Of a DNA stretch of 64,000 nt, positions 38,701 through 48,763 are shown one piece after another. The position numbers were made by a program, and so were the translations under genes. Source of the DNA: Aureimonas glaciei (GTDB taxonomy: Bacteria > Pseudomonadota > Alphaproteobacteria > Rhizobiales > Rhizobiaceae); assembly GCF_014643375.1 (NCBI RefSeq), contig NZ_BMJJ01000001.1, forward strand, positions 763,782-827,781. Direction: 5' to 3'. The notes under the pieces were generated by a model. That model was not told the DNA's origin, searched no databases, and saw only the letters and a list, made by a program, of their open reading frames with translations. The stretch's first letter is position 1; the number at the start of each line of letters is the position of its first letter.

Positions 38701-41700
38701 CGGACGCCTTGATCTGCTCGGCGGTGATGCCGGTGCCGGCGAAGTTGAAGGTCGCCTGCGGATCGGACAGCGTGCCCGTCGCCTTGGCCGTGCCGGAGAG
38801 CGTGCCCTCGGCCTTGAGGTCCGGCAGATAGCCGTTGACGAGGCCGACCGGGAGGGCGTTCATCGCGACGTCGAGGGCGAGCGTCTCGCCGACCGTGCCG
38901 GTGGCCGTCAGCGAGGCCGCACCGATATTGGCGACGCCCGTCTCGAGCCGTGCGGTGCCGTCGGCAAAGCTGCCGGCGAGCCGCAGCTCGACCGTGGGGA
39001 TGCCGCCGGCGGCGATCGCCTCGGTGGTGATGCCCGAGCCGGTGATGTCGAAGACGGCTTGCGGCTGCGTCGGGGTTCCCGTCGCCGTCACCGTTCCGTC
39101 GAGGGTGCCGGTGGCGTTGAGGCCGGGCACGAAGCCGTTGGCGAGCGCCACGGGGAGGGCCGTCATCGCGACCCTGAGATCGAGCGCCTCGCCGACGCTG
39201 CCGGTGGCCTCCAGCGAGGCGTCGCCGAGCGTCGCGCGCGCGGTGCCGAGCGTCAGCGTCTTCCCGGCAAAGCTGCCGTCGAGGGTGAGGGCGATCGGCG
39301 GTACGCCGGCAGCGGCGACCTCCGCGGCGGTGATGTTCTGTCCGTCGAATTGGAACGTCGCTTCCGGCGCGGCGAGCGTGCCGGTGGCCCTGGCGGTGCC
39401 CGAGATCGTGCCGGCAGCGTCGATGCCGTCGACAAATCCGTTGGCCAGCGACACCGGGATGGCGTCGAAGATGACGGTGACGTCGAGCGTGTCGCCGGCG
39501 GTGCCGGTGGCGGAAATGCGCCCGTCGCCGAGCGAAATGTCGGCCGTGTCGAGCGCCAGCGCGCCGCCGGCATAGCGCCCGCCGACCACGGCCTGCACCG
39601 GGGCGATGCCGGCCGCGCGGGTGTGGCGCGTCTCGATGTCCCTTGCCCTAACGTCGAACTGGGCCTGCGGCTCGGCCGCGGCGCCCGTCACCGCCGCGCT
39701 GCCCGACACCGTGCCGGCGGCCTGGAGATCAGTGACGAAGGGATTGGCGACGGCGGCCGGGACATTCGTCATCTCGGCCTGGATGTCGAAGCTCGGGCCG
39801 ACGGAACCGGTCAGCGCCAGCGTACCCTCGCCGACCGACAGGCTGAGGCCGTCGAGCGTCGTCACGCCGTCGGCGATCCGCACCGTGGCGCGCTGCTGCA
39901 GAGCGACGGCGGCGTTCTCGATCGCCGCCGTCAGCGTGTCGAGCGCCACCGAGGTTTCGGTCGGGGCGATCTTCGCCTGGCCGGAAAGCGCCACGGGCAC
40001 GCCATTGGCGCGGGCCTTGGCGTCGACCTGGGTGACTTCGCCCTTTCGGGTGAGCAGGATCTCCGCCCCGTCCACGGTCGCGCCGCCGGCGACAATGGTG
40101 TCGGCGCGGATCGAGCCGTCCGGAAAGGGCTGGCCGAGATAGTCGGTGACGGTGAGGTCGATGGCGACGCCGGACAGCGTGTTGCCGGCGACCGCGAGCT
40201 CGCGCGAGGCGAGATCGACCTTGGCGACAGGAAATTCGTCGACGACCGACAGCGCGATCGTGCCGTCGAGATCGCCGCTCATCTGCTGCAGCGCCAGGGC
40301 GGCGAGCGGGCCGATATCGCCGACGTCGACGGTCAGCGTGCCGACCGGGGCGAGGGCCTCGCCCAGCGTCAGCTCGCCGGTGATGGCGTTGGCGCCCTGG
40401 CGGATGGCGAGATCGGAGATGCGCCGCTCGCCGGAGGGCAGGGTTTCCAGCCGGGCGGTGCCCGACAGCGGCTTTCCGTCGAGCGTGCCGGAAATGGCGA
40501 CGGAACCGGCGGGCGCCGCCGAGGCGAAATCGCCGCGCGCCTCGACCTTGAGGTCGGCCAGCTCGCGGCCGTTGACCTTCAGCCCCTGGCTGGTCAGCGT
40601 CACGTCGACATCGGGCTTGTCGGAGGGGCCCGAAGCCGTCAGCGCGAAGTCGGCCTTGCCGGAAATCGCGGCATCCTCGCCGCTGGCGGCATCGATCGAG
40701 CCGGCGATGTCGGCGCTGATCTGGCCACCGGCAAGGCCGGCCCTGCCGGTGACGCTGAGGCTGGTGCCGGTGATGGCGAGGTTTTCGGCCGCCAGGGCGC
40801 CGGCGGCGTCCCGGGCAACGCGGCCGCCAACCTGCAGCCGGTCGCCGGCGAGCGGGACGAGCGCGGCCGACAGGGCCAGCGTGTCGAAGTCGCTCGACAG
40901 CGTCAGGTCGAAGGTCGAGAAATTCATCGCCGCCGTGCCGGTGATCGCGGCATTGGCGACCTCGGTGGCGATCCGGCTCTGGCTGAGGGTGATGCCGTCT
41001 TCGCCGAGCGCGCCATTGGCGGCAATCGTGACGGGTCCGGACAGGAAGCGTTTGGCCGTGCCGTCGGGCGCGGCGACGGAGGCGGCGGCGAGCTCGATCT
41101 GCAGCGGGCCGGCGAGGTCGGCGAGATCGAAGTCGGCCGAGACGGCATGCGCGGTGAGGTCGGTCGCGACATAGGCGCCGTAGCCGGCGGTCGGCAGCGT
41201 CGCCGTCAGGTCGACATTGGCGGCGGCGAGTGCGCCGGCGATCCTGCCCTTCAGCGAGGCGATGTCGATGATCGTCCGGCTGTCCTCGGCGCCGAACTGC
41301 AGCGGGATCGAGCCGCCGTCGCGGGAGGCGATGGCAAGGTCGAGCGCGGTCTGCGGGCCGGCGCGGTCGAGCGTGCCGGACACCGTCGCGGTAATCTGGC
41401 CGGAGGCGAGCTGCGCCCGGTCGATCGCCACCACGCCGTCGTCGCGCAGCACCGCCTGGACGTCGAGATTGGCGCCGCCCTCGGCATAGGCCTTGTAGGC
41501 CTCGGGCACGAAGCGTTCGGCAGCGACCTGCAGCGCGGCGCCGATGCGGCGGCCGCCGGCGACGTCGTCGACCTTGGCGGTGAGGGTCGCGGCCGGCTCG
41601 CCGTCGACGGTGAGCGCGCCATTGGCCATGAAGGCGCCGAGCGGGCCCGAGCCGTTGACGGTGAGCGCTACCGGCGGGGCGCCGGGCAGCTTCAGAAGCG

Positions 41701-42373
41701 TCGCGACGAGGCCGCCAGCGGGCTCGCTGGCATCGACCTTGATCTCCAGCCGGTTTTCCTCGGGAGCGAAGACGAGGGTTGCGGCGATGTCGCCGGGCTG
41801 GTCGAGGCGCTTCACGCCGATTGCGACGTCGAGCTTCGTCGGGTCGCTGTCGAGGACGAGCTTGCCGCTGGCCGAGAGCCGGGCCCGGACGCCGGCGATG
41901 GCCTCGCCCAGCACGAATTCGTTGATGGCGATCTTCTGGATATCGGCGGTGATGTTGGGCAGGCCCGACGAGGGCTTGGCATTGGGATCGGCCGGTGGGC
42001 TTTCCGGCAGACGTTCCAGGATGATCTGCCCGGCCGTCAGCGATTCCACCGCGACGCGCGAGCGGATCACCGCCAGCGGCGACCAGTCCATCGCGAGGTC
42101 GCGGGCGGTCAGGTACACGCCTTGGGCATCCGCGACGGTGACGCTCGAAATGCGCAGGTTCCCCGACAGCGCGCCGCTGAGGCCGTCGATCTTCACCTGC
42201 ATCGTGTCGGTCGAGATCAGGCCCTCGATCTGCCGCGCCAGGAAATCCTGCGCCGCCGCGGGACGGGCGAGGGCGCCGAGGCCGGCGAGGACGACAAGCG
42301 CCATCATCACCGCGCGCACGAGTCCACCGGTGCGTGCGACGATCGGGCGGGTCGGAAAGAGGCCGAAATTCAT
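35777..42373 (-). CDS. tamB: Translocation and assembly module protein TamB, expanded by internal repeats
   Basis: A 2198-residue AsmA/VPS13-like protein that bridges inner and outer membranes and works with TamA; the family is linked to outer-membrane protein insertion and phospholipid transport. The N-terminus is a signal anchor (about 15-43), the middle a long beta-rich groove, and the C-terminus the conserved TamB (DUF490) domain ending FYENEY. Residues about 830-1735 hold nine tandem 101-residue repeats (see 37170-39896), which explains a length well above the 1400-1600 residues usual in alphaproteobacteria. The ATG at 42373 lies two bases past the tamA stop; a TTG at 42379 is possible. 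Confidence 0.96.
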   Translation of the reverse strand: MNFGLFPTRPIVARTGGLVRAVMMALVVLAGLGALARPAAAQDFLARQIEGLISTDTMQVKIDGLSGALSGNLRISSVTVADAQGVYLTARDLAMDWSPLAVIRSRVAVESLTAGQIILERLPESPPADPNAKPSSGLPNITADIQKIAINEFVLGEAIAGVRARLSASGKLVLDSDPTKLDVAIGVKRLDQPGDIAATLVFAPEENRLEIKVDASEPAGGLVATLLKLPGAPPVALTVNGSGPLGAFMANGALTVDGEPAATLTAKVDDVAGGRRIGAALQVAAERFVPEAYKAYAEGGANLDVQAVLRDDGVVAIDRAQLASGQITATVSGTLDRAGPQTALDLAIASRDGGSIPLQFGAEDSRTIIDIASLKGRIAGALAAANVDLTATLPTAGYGAYVATDLTAHAVSADFDLADLAGPLQIELAAASVAAPDGTAKRFLSGPVTIAANGALGEDGITLSQSRIATEVANAAITGTAAMNFSTFDLTLSSDFDTLALSAALVPLAGDRLQVGGRVARDAAGALAAENLAITGTSLSVTGRAGLAGGQISADIAGSIDAASGEDAAISGKADFALTASGPSDKPDVDVTLTSQGLKVNGRELADLKVEARGDFASAAPAGSVAISGTLDGKPLSGTARLETLPSGERRISDLAIRQGANAITGELTLGEALAPVGTLTVDVGDIGPLAALALQQMSGDLDGTIALSVVDEFPVAKVDLASRELAVAGNTLSGVAIDLTVTDYLGQPFPDGSIRADTIVAGGATVDGAEILLTRKGEVTQVDAKARANGVPVALSGQAKIAPTETSVALDTLTAAIENAAVALQQRATVRIADGVTTLDGLSLSVGEGTLALTGSVGPSFDIQAEMTNVPAAVANPFVTDLQAAGTVSGSAAVTGAAAEPQAQFDVRARDIETRHTRAAGIAPVQAVVGGRYAGGALALDTADISLGDGRISATGTAGDTLDVTVIFDAIPVSLANGFVDGIDAAGTISGTARATGTLAAPEATFQFDGQNITAAEVAAAGVPPIALTLDGSFAGKTLTLGTARATLGDASLEATGSVGEALDLRVAMTALPVALANGFVPGLNATGTLDGTVTATGTPTQPQAVFDITGSGITTEAIAAGGIPTVELRLAGSFADGTARLETGVANIGAASLTATGTVGETLALDVAMNALPVGLVNGYLPDLKAEGTLSGTAKATGTLSDPQATFNFAGTGITAEQIKASGIAPLSLDLAGSVADRTATIETARVLVGDGSLTATGTVGDAMNLDVVLSEIPVGLVNGFVPGLDATGALSGNAKATGSLADPQATFTLRGTGITARQVADAGIAPIELAVDGSYAQGTATIGTARADIGDASLTARGTVGQALDLDVVLDALPVGLVNGYLPDLKAAGTLSGTAKATGSLADPQATFQLTGRGITAEQVRASGVAPIDLDVAGTYAKGTATLDTARAAIGDGSIAATGTVGQALDLSVTLDRLPVGLVNGFVPNLKATGTLSGLAEATGSIADPRATFNLTGSGITAEAVRASGVAPIDLAVAGSYAGGTATLDTARAEIGEGSLVATGTVGQTLDLDVTLDRLPVGLANGFVPDLGAQGTVSGTASAEGSLTSPNAVFDIRAADVSVAQTRAAGAPAIAAVAKGSYRDARLAIETARVDVGGGTITVAGSAGNELDLTVGIADLPASLASAAAAGIDPQGTINGSIRATGPASNPAATYDLRVSGLSLAQTRDAGVGPLDLTANGRFADQNLTLDANLAGSGLAFTAGGSVGLAGTPQLDLALNGTAPLAIANRILAEGGRSVDGTVRVDATVTGPASAPNVNGTVSTAGASFTDTGLNLAINDITTTIALTGQTATIQSFSAQLAAGGTISVSGTVGLANGFPADITVRIAEGRYNDGELLAARLNADLTLTGPLTGSPLLAGTINAASINVLVPERLPTSLARIDVRHRDAPEAVLRQQRAIAPKGSKGASSAGLALDLTFNAPSRVFVRGRGLDIELGGSVKITGPASSPAVTGGFELQRGRFIILSNRLDFERGRLTFTGDLIPTLDLVATSDSGGVTVTIAVTGPANDPSFNFSSTPALPQDEVLARLIFKQGTANLSPLQIAQLAEAAAQLAGVGGSSGLLDNLRSQLGVDDLDIKTNADGQTAVGVGKYLNDNTYVGVDSTGRVSIDLDLGKGLKARGAVTATGGGEVGVFYENEY
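37170..39896 (-). repeat. Nine tandem 303-bp repeats inside tamB
   Basis: A marker segment encoding x-P-V-x-L-x-N-G recurs at 37319, 37622, 37925, 38228, 38531, 38834, 39137, 39440 and 39743, each exactly 303 bp apart. Each unit encodes 101 residues with the motifs TATGTVG, PVGLVNG, ATGSLADPQATF, GITAEQV and TARADIG. Units 4-8 are most alike; the outermost units are more diverged. Outer boundaries are approximate because the units grade into flanking TamB sequence. Confidence 0.9.
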
Positions 42374-42375
42374 GG

Positions 42376-44445
42376 TCAAAACGCCTGTCCGATGCCGGCA
42401 TAGATCTGGTAGCTGGCATCGCGCGATCCCGGATCGAGCGGGATGCCGACGTCGACGCGGATCGGGCCGAAGCTCGTCAGATAGCGCGCGCCGACGCCGG
42501 CGCCGATCTTCAGGTCGCCGAAGTCCGGCACGAGGTCGTCGGAAACCGTGCCGGCATCGACAAAGGGCACGATCTGGATGTTCTCGGTGACCCCGATCCG
42601 CACCTCGGCGGAGGCTTCGAACAAAGTCAGGCCGCCGGTCGGCGTGTCGTTGAAGTTGGAATCGCCGCCCGGCCGGTCGAAATCGGGGAAGAACGGCCCG
42701 ATCGTCTGGAACTGGTAGCCGCGCACCGAACCGCCGCCGCCGGCGTAGAAGCGCCGGTCGTTCGGAATGTCCTGGAGGTCGGCGCCGAAGATCGTGCCGT
42801 AGGCGACGCGCCCGGCAAGGACGAAGCGGTTGGACTCCGTCAGCGACAGATAGGTCGAGGCGTCGATCCGCGTCTTGACGAAGGGTTTGGCGTTCTCGAA
42901 CTCGTAGGAGGGCTCGGCATAGAACTTGGCGAAGAGGCCCTCGGTCGGGTTCAATTTATCGTCGCGGCCGTCATAGGTGTAGGTGATCGGCACCGAGGCG
43001 ATGAGATAGTTGGCATCGCCGAGATAGTCGGTGATCTCCTCGTACTCGCCGCGGATGCGCGCCTCGATCGTCTGTTCCTTCGTCAGCTTGTACTGCACGC
43101 CGCTGGTGGCCGCGATCGAGCGGCGGTCATAGGCCAGCGGATGCTCGGACGTCGCCTCGAGCGAGCCGACATAGACCGAGTCGGGACCCAGCACACCCGG
43201 CTTCTTGAACACCGCCGAGGCCTTGTAGTCGAACTCGTCGGTCTCGCGCACGGTGTCGCTGAGCGCGGTCGCGCCGATGCGCGATACCGAGGCGTCGAGC
43301 CTGAGGCTCTCGGCCCGGCCGAACAGATTGCGGTTCCCCCAGTAGCCGGAGACGCCGGCGCCCTCGGTGTTGGAATAGGTCGCGCCGACGCCGTAATAAT
43401 TGAACTTGCGCTCGCCGACCTCGACCTGCACCGGCAGCGTACCGTCCGCCGCCTGGCCTTTTCCCTCCTTGACCGTGACACTGGAGAAGACGTCGAGGCC
43501 GAGCAGCCGTTCGCGGGCGAGCTTCAGGTCTTCGGGGCTGAACGTCTTGCCCGGCTCGATATCGGCCATGTAGGCGATGAAGCTGGGGTCGACGTCTTTG
43601 GCGCCCTCGACGAAGGTCGTGCCGAATGGGACGGGATCGCCGGGCGAGATGCCGAGCGTATAGTCGAGCCTACCGGTCTTGGAATCGGCGACGACGTCGC
43701 GCTGCGTCACCGCGACGAAGGGTCGGCCTTCATTGCGCAGCGCCTCGAGAAGTTTGGCCTCCTGGGCGAGAAGGCGCGTCGAGGCGGCGGACGAGCCGGA
43801 ATCGAGGTCGAAAGTCGTCGGATCGACCGGAACGCCGTTGGCGGTGATGGCGACCGCGCCGAGGGTGAATTCCTGGCCGGGATCCACGGTGATGGTGACG
43901 GGAACCGGGCCGGCGCCGAACTCGGCATCGGGCGCAAGGTCGTCGATGTCGCGGCCTTCGATCAAAATGGTGACGACGCCGTCATAGCGCCCGTTCTCGT
44001 AGAGCGAGGCGACGAGCCGTTTGCGGTCGTTCTTGGCCTTGGACAGGAGGCCGAGCGAGCCGGAGACGGGCTGGTCCTCGTCGGAGACGAGGGTCGATGC
44101 CTTTCCGAGGTCCTCCTTGAGGTCCTCGATCTCCTCGGTGACGGCGAGCGTCACGCTGTAGTTCAGGGGATCGATGACGCCCTCGGCCGCCTTGTCCTTC
44201 TTGGAGAAGAACTCGAAGCCGAGGATTTCGAAGGCGCGGGCCGGCTGGGGCAGCAGGAGGAGGCAGGGTAGTGCGGCAAAAAGCCCGAAGCCGGTCCGTT
44301 GCAGGCGGGACCGGGCCTGCGCGACGGGGCGGCCTGATCTTCTCAGCAGGGCGAAAGGCTTGGGAGAAATCACACGCACCTCGACACTGCGCCCGCGGGA
44401 CGCGCTTCCTCCATCACGGTGGGGCTCGAAGCCGCGCCGGGACAT
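42376..44445 (-). CDS. tamA: Outer-membrane autotransporter assembly protein TamA
   Basis: A 689-residue Omp85-family protein: signal peptide ending near LLLPQPARA (about 70), POTRA domains, then a 16-strand-type barrel ending in YQIYAGIGQAF with the C-terminal Phe of outer-membrane proteins. It forms the TAM complex with TamB encoded directly downstream (two bases away). The start at ATG 44445 gives a long basic leader before the signal peptide; GTG codons nearer the hydrophobic core may be the real start. Confidence 0.93.
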   Translation of the reverse strand: MSRRGFEPHRDGGSASRGRSVEVRVISPKPFALLRRSGRPVAQARSRLQRTGFGLFAALPCLLLLPQPARAFEILGFEFFSKKDKAAEGVIDPLNYSVTLAVTEEIEDLKEDLGKASTLVSDEDQPVSGSLGLLSKAKNDRKRLVASLYENGRYDGVVTILIEGRDIDDLAPDAEFGAGPVPVTITVDPGQEFTLGAVAITANGVPVDPTTFDLDSGSSAASTRLLAQEAKLLEALRNEGRPFVAVTQRDVVADSKTGRLDYTLGISPGDPVPFGTTFVEGAKDVDPSFIAYMADIEPGKTFSPEDLKLARERLLGLDVFSSVTVKEGKGQAADGTLPVQVEVGERKFNYYGVGATYSNTEGAGVSGYWGNRNLFGRAESLRLDASVSRIGATALSDTVRETDEFDYKASAVFKKPGVLGPDSVYVGSLEATSEHPLAYDRRSIAATSGVQYKLTKEQTIEARIRGEYEEITDYLGDANYLIASVPITYTYDGRDDKLNPTEGLFAKFYAEPSYEFENAKPFVKTRIDASTYLSLTESNRFVLAGRVAYGTIFGADLQDIPNDRRFYAGGGGSVRGYQFQTIGPFFPDFDRPGGDSNFNDTPTGGLTLFEASAEVRIGVTENIQIVPFVDAGTVSDDLVPDFGDLKIGAGVGARYLTSFGPIRVDVGIPLDPGSRDASYQIYAGIGQAF

Positions 44446-44798
44446 GTCGAGGCTAAAATGCGGATAAAACGTTAAATAACAACAGGTGACGCTTACCTCT
44501 GGCTGACCATCCCGTGATCGGGCCCATTCGGGTGGGAGTTTGTTGTCACGCGGTCACAGCGGCGCGCGGCTGAAAGACGCTGTCCGGACAGGTCGTTCGG
44601 CGGTCGTCACCCGGCCCGAACGCCCTGCGGCGGCGCTTCCCGGGGACCCAGCCATGATGGAATAATTCCAGAAAGCGCTTGCCGTCCGCGGCCGGTTGGG
44701 GGCAATCTCGCGCCGAGCCGGGGGCTTCCCCCGTGGACAGGGAGTGAGGCGGGCCGACGGCTTCAAGAGCGCGGCTCCGCCCGAAGGGGAGGATTTCC
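44446..44798. other. Intergenic region between divergent tamA and coxS
   Basis: 353 bases with no gene I can support. The tamA side is AT-rich (44455-44490, including AAAACGTTAAATAA), a likely tamA promoter region. A short perfect palindrome CGGGGG-CTT-CCCCCG lies at 44719-44733. A minus-strand open frame through here has no coding character. I could not identify a riboswitch. Confidence 0.5.
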
Positions 44799-45293
<495 letters not shown>

Positions 45294-45386
45294 CAACAAG
45301 AACGGCGACGGCGAGGATTTTCAGGCCCGACGCGGCGCCACAGGGCGACCGGCGAGGGCGGCAACCGAAACTGGGAGGTTTTGACG

Positions 45387-47732
45387 ATGGGCATTGAGGG
45401 TATCGGCGCGAGCGTTCTGCGCAAGGAAGACCGGCGGTTCATCACCGGCCGCGGCAAATATGTCGACGACATGCAGGTGCCGGGGATGAAGCACGCCGTG
45501 TTCGTGCGCTCGCCGCACGCGCATGCGACCTTCGGTGCCATCGACACATCCACCGTCAAGGCGATGCCCGGCGTCATCGACGTCCTCACCGGCACGCAGC
45601 TGCAGGCCGACGGCATCGGCAATCTGATCTGCGGCTGGGCGGTCAATTCCAAGGACGGCTCGCCGATGGCCATGGGCGCCTGGCCGGCGCTCGCCGTCGG
45701 CACCGTCCGCCATGTCGGCCAGGCCGTCGCCGTCGTCGTTGCCGAGACCAAGGCCGAGGCCCGCAACGCCGCCGAGGCGCTTGAGATCGACTATACCGAG
45801 CTGCCCGTCGTCGTCGACGCCGCCAAGGCCATCCTCGAGGGCGCGCCGCAGCTGCATCCGGAAGCCAAGGGCAATATCGTCTTCGACTGGGAGATCGGCG
45901 ACAAGGCCGCCACCGACGCCGCCTTCGTCGGCGCCGCGCATGTGACGAAGCTCCATATCGTCAACAACCGGCTGATCCCCAACGCCATGGAGCCGCGGGC
46001 CGCGCTCGGCCATTACGAGGCGGCCGACGACCACTACACCTGCTGGACGACGTCGCAGAACCCGCATGTCGCGCGCCTGGTGATGAGCGCCTTCTACAAT
46101 GTCGCGCCCGAGCACAAGCTGCGCGTCATCGCGCCCGATGTCGGCGGCGGCTTCGGCTCCAAGATCTACATCTACCCGGAAGAGATCGTCTGCCTCTGGG
46201 CCTCCAAGCGCACCGGCGTGCCGGTGAAGTGGACCAGCGAGCGCTCGGAAGCCTTCCTCACCGACGCGCATGGCCGCGACCACGTCACCGAGGTCGAGAT
46301 GGCCTTCGATGCCGACCACAAGATCCTCGGCCTGAAGGTCGACACCATCGCCAATCTCGGCGCCTACATGTCGCTGTTCTCCTCGGCGACGCCGACCTAT
46401 CTCTACGCGACGCTGCTGTCGGGCCAGTACGACATCAAGGCGATCCACGCCAATGTCCGGGCCGTCTACACCAACACCGTGCCGGTCGACGCCTATCGCG
46501 GCGCCGGGCGGCCGGAGGCGACCTATGTCATGGAGCGCACCATGGAGACGGCGGCGCGCGAGCTCGGCATCTCGCCGGCCGAGCTTCGCCGCAAGAACTT
46601 CATCCGTTCCTTCCCGCACCAGACGCCGGTCATCATGACCTATGACGCCGGCAATTTCGAAGCCTCGCTCGATGCCGGCATGGCGGAAGCCGATGTCGCC
46701 GGCTTCGAGGCGCGGCGGGCGGAGGCGAAGGGCCGCGGCAAGCTGCGCGGTCTCGGCATGAGCTGCTACATCGAGGCCTGCGGCATCGCGCCGTCGAAGG
46801 CGGTGGGCTCGCTCGGCGCCGGCGTCGGCCTGTGGGAATCGGCCGAGGTCCGCGTCAATCCGGTCGGCACGATCGAGATCCTCACCGGATCGCACAGCCA
46901 TGGCCAGGGCCACGAGACGACCTTCGCCCAGCTCATCGCCGAGCGCTTCGGCCTGCCCATCGACAATGTCCAGGTGATCCACGGCGACACCGACAAGGTG
47001 CAGTTCGGCATGGGCACCTACGGCTCGCGCTCTGGCGCCGTCGGCATGTCGGCGATCGTCAAGGCGCTCGATAAGGTCGAGGCCAAGGCCAAAAAGATCG
47101 CCGCCCACCTCCTCGAGGCCGACGAGGGCGACATCGAGATCGTGAACGGCGAAGTGCGCGTGAAGGGCACCGACAAGAAGCTCGGCTGGCACGAGATCGC
47201 GCTCGGCGCCTATACCGGCCACAACCTGCCGGACGGCATGGAGCCGGGCCTGAAGGAAGGCGCCTTCTACGATCCGCAGAATTTTACCTTCCCCGCTGGC
47301 TGCTACATTTGCGAGGTCGAGGTGGACCCGGAGACGGGCGGCGTCGAGATCATCCAGTTCGTCGCCTCCGACGATTTCGGCCGCGTCATCAACCCGATGA
47401 TCGTGCACGGCCAGGTGCATGGCGGGATCGCGCAGGGCATCGGCCAGGCGCTGCTCGAGGGCACCTCCTACGACGAGACCGGCCAGCTGGTGACGGCGTC
47501 CTACATGGATTACGCCATGCCGCGCGCGATCAACCTGCCGAACTTCAAGGTGTCGACCACCGAGACCCTGTCGCCCTCCAACCCGCTTGGCATGAAGGGC
47601 TGCGGCGAGGCCGGCGCCATCGGCTCGCCGCCGGCGGTGATCAACGCCATCACCGACGCCATCGGCAACAACGACCTGACCATGCCGGCGAGCCCCGAAA
47701 AGGTCTGGAAGGCGCTCAACGCCGTCGCCTGA
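45387..47732 (+). CDS. coxL: Form II CO-dehydrogenase-like molybdopterin large subunit
   Basis: The catalytic subunit, 781 residues, binding a molybdopterin cytosine dinucleotide cofactor. The active-site loop reads AYRGAGR (residues 369-375), the form II signature; true form I CO dehydrogenase has AYRCSFR with a Cys that binds copper. So CO oxidation is not assured and a related substrate (aldehyde or N-heterocycle) is possible. Other conserved parts are [16 protein letters not shown] and SHGQGHETT. The ATG at 45387 has GGGAGG eight bases upstream; a TTG at 45381 is in frame. Confidence 0.94.
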   Translation: MGIEGIGASVLRKEDRRFITGRGKYVDDMQVPGMKHAVFVRSPHAHATFGAIDTSTVKAMPGVIDVLTGTQLQADGIGNLICGWAVNSKDGSPMAMGAWPALAVGTVRHVGQAVAVVVAETKAEARNAAEALEIDYTELPVVVDAAKAILEGAPQLHPEAKGNIVFDWEIGDKAATDAAFVGAAHVTKLHIVNNRLIPNAMEPRAALGHYEAADDHYTCWTTSQNPHVARLVMSAFYNVAPEHKLRVIAPDVGGGFGSKIYIYPEEIVCLWASKRTGVPVKWTSERSEAFLTDAHGRDHVTEVEMAFDADHKILGLKVDTIANLGAYMSLFSSATPTYLYATLLSGQYDIKAIHANVRAVYTNTVPVDAYRGAGRPEATYVMERTMETAARELGISPAELRRKNFIRSFPHQTPVIMTYDAGNFEASLDAGMAEADVAGFEARRAEAKGRGKLRGLGMSCYIEACGIAPSKAVGSLGAGVGLWESAEVRVNPVGTIEILTGSHSHGQGHETTFAQLIAERFGLPIDNVQVIHGDTDKVQFGMGTYGSRSGAVGMSAIVKALDKVEAKAKKIAAHLLEADEGDIEIVNGEVRVKGTDKKLGWHEIALGAYTGHNLPDGMEPGLKEGAFYDPQNFTFPAGCYICEVEVDPETGGVEIIQFVASDDFGRVINPMIVHGQVHGGIAQGIGQALLEGTSYDETGQLVTASYMDYAMPRAINLPNFKVSTTETLSPSNPLGMKGCGEAGAIGSPPAVINAITDAIGNNDLTMPASPEKVWKALNAVA

Positions 47733-47831
47733 TCCGTACTGCGGGTGGCCATGGGGCCGCCCGTTTCCTCCGCCGTGCGGCTCCATCCCGAGGGGATGCC
47801 TGAGACCCGGCCCATCACGAAGGACGAACCG

Positions 47832-48638
47832 ATGTACGAGACGAACTATCATCGCCCGACGACCCTCGCCGAAGCCTCCGCGCTCGTCGCCGGCGGCGGC
47901 GGCGAAGCGAAATTCCTGGCGGGCGGCATGACGCTGATCCCGACGATGAAGCAGCGCCTCGCCGCGCCGAGCGATCTCGTCGACCTGCGCCATGTCGCGG
48001 AGATGAAGGGCATGGCCGTGAACGGCCGCTCGATCCGCATCGGCGGCGGCACGACCCATGCCGAGATCGCCGCCAGCGAGGAAATCGGCGCGGTCTGCCC
48101 GGGCTTCCGGCATCTCGCCGGCCTGATCGGCGACCCGGCCGTGCGCCACATGGGCACGATCGGCGGATCGGTCGCCAACAACGATCCGGCCGCCGATTAT
48201 CCCGCGGCGCTGCTGGCGCTCGGGGCGACCATCCACACCAACAACCGCGACATCGCGGCGAGCGAGTTCTTCGTCTCGATGTTCGAGACGGCCCTGGAAG
48301 AGAGCGAGATCGTCACCGGCGTTTCCTTCGAGGCGCCCGACCAGTGTGGCTACGAGAAATTCCGCAACCCGGCTTCGCGCTACGCCATGTGCGGCGTCTT
48401 CGTCTCGAAGCGCTCCGACGGCGCCAAGGTCGGCGTGACCGGCGCCAGCCAGGGCGGGGCCTATCTGTGGGAGGAGGCCGGGGCCGCCCTGTCCGGGCAG
48501 TTCGATGCCGCGGCGATCGACGGTCTTTCCGTCAGCGCCGACAACATGCTCTCCGACCTGCACGGCTCGGCCGCCTACCGCGCCAATCTCGTGAAGGTCG
48601 TCACCAAGCGCGCGGTCCGCAAGGCGCAGAGCCACTGA
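47832..48638 (+). CDS. coxM: CO/xanthine dehydrogenase-family FAD-binding medium subunit
   Basis: A 268-residue flavoprotein subunit that accepts electrons from the iron-sulfur subunit. FAD-binding motifs are LAGGMTLIP (about 28-36) and TIGGSVANNDPAADYP (about 113-128). The ATG at 47832 is chosen with AAGGACGAA just before it. It completes coxSLM; no maturation genes (coxD/E/F/G or xdhC-like) follow in this window. A strong bidirectional terminator lies 43 bases after the stop. Confidence 0.94.
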   Translation: MYETNYHRPTTLAEASALVAGGGGEAKFLAGGMTLIPTMKQRLAAPSDLVDLRHVAEMKGMAVNGRSIRIGGGTTHAEIAASEEIGAVCPGFRHLAGLIGDPAVRHMGTIGGSVANNDPAADYPAALLALGATIHTNNRDIAASEFFVSMFETALEESEIVTGVSFEAPDQCGYEKFRNPASRYAMCGVFVSKRSDGAKVGVTGASQGGAYLWEEAGAALSGQFDAAAIDGLSVSADNMLSDLHGSAAYRANLVKVVTKRAVRKAQSH

Positions 48639-48680
48639 GGCAAAGCCTCGCCTGAGGCGAAGCGGCGTCGTCTGAAAACG

Positions 48681-48710
48681 AAAAAGGCTCGCCACGGGGC
48701 GAGCCTTTCG
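48681..48710. terminator. Bidirectional Rho-independent terminator between coxM and BA14K gene
   Basis: A perfect 11-bp stem (48683-48693 with 48698-48708) and loop ACGG. On the minus strand the hairpin is followed by TTTTTCGTTTTC, and on the plus strand it ends in CCTTTC. It lies between the convergent coxM and BA14K genes and should end both transcripts. Confidence 0.85.
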
Positions 48711-48763
48711 ATGGGGCCGTCCCCCCGAACCGTCGCCGAGCGGCGGTCCGGGGCTAGGAGGCT

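Noticed and set aside
37170-39896. TamB repeats as a separate repeat protein or assembly insert
   Set aside because: The repeats are in frame with conserved TamB N- and C-terminal parts and diverge from each other, so they belong to one gene; an assembly artefact cannot be fully excluded.
44446-44798. Molybdenum-cofactor riboswitch before coxS
   Set aside because: I could not find a convincing Moco RNA structure; only one short palindrome is visible.
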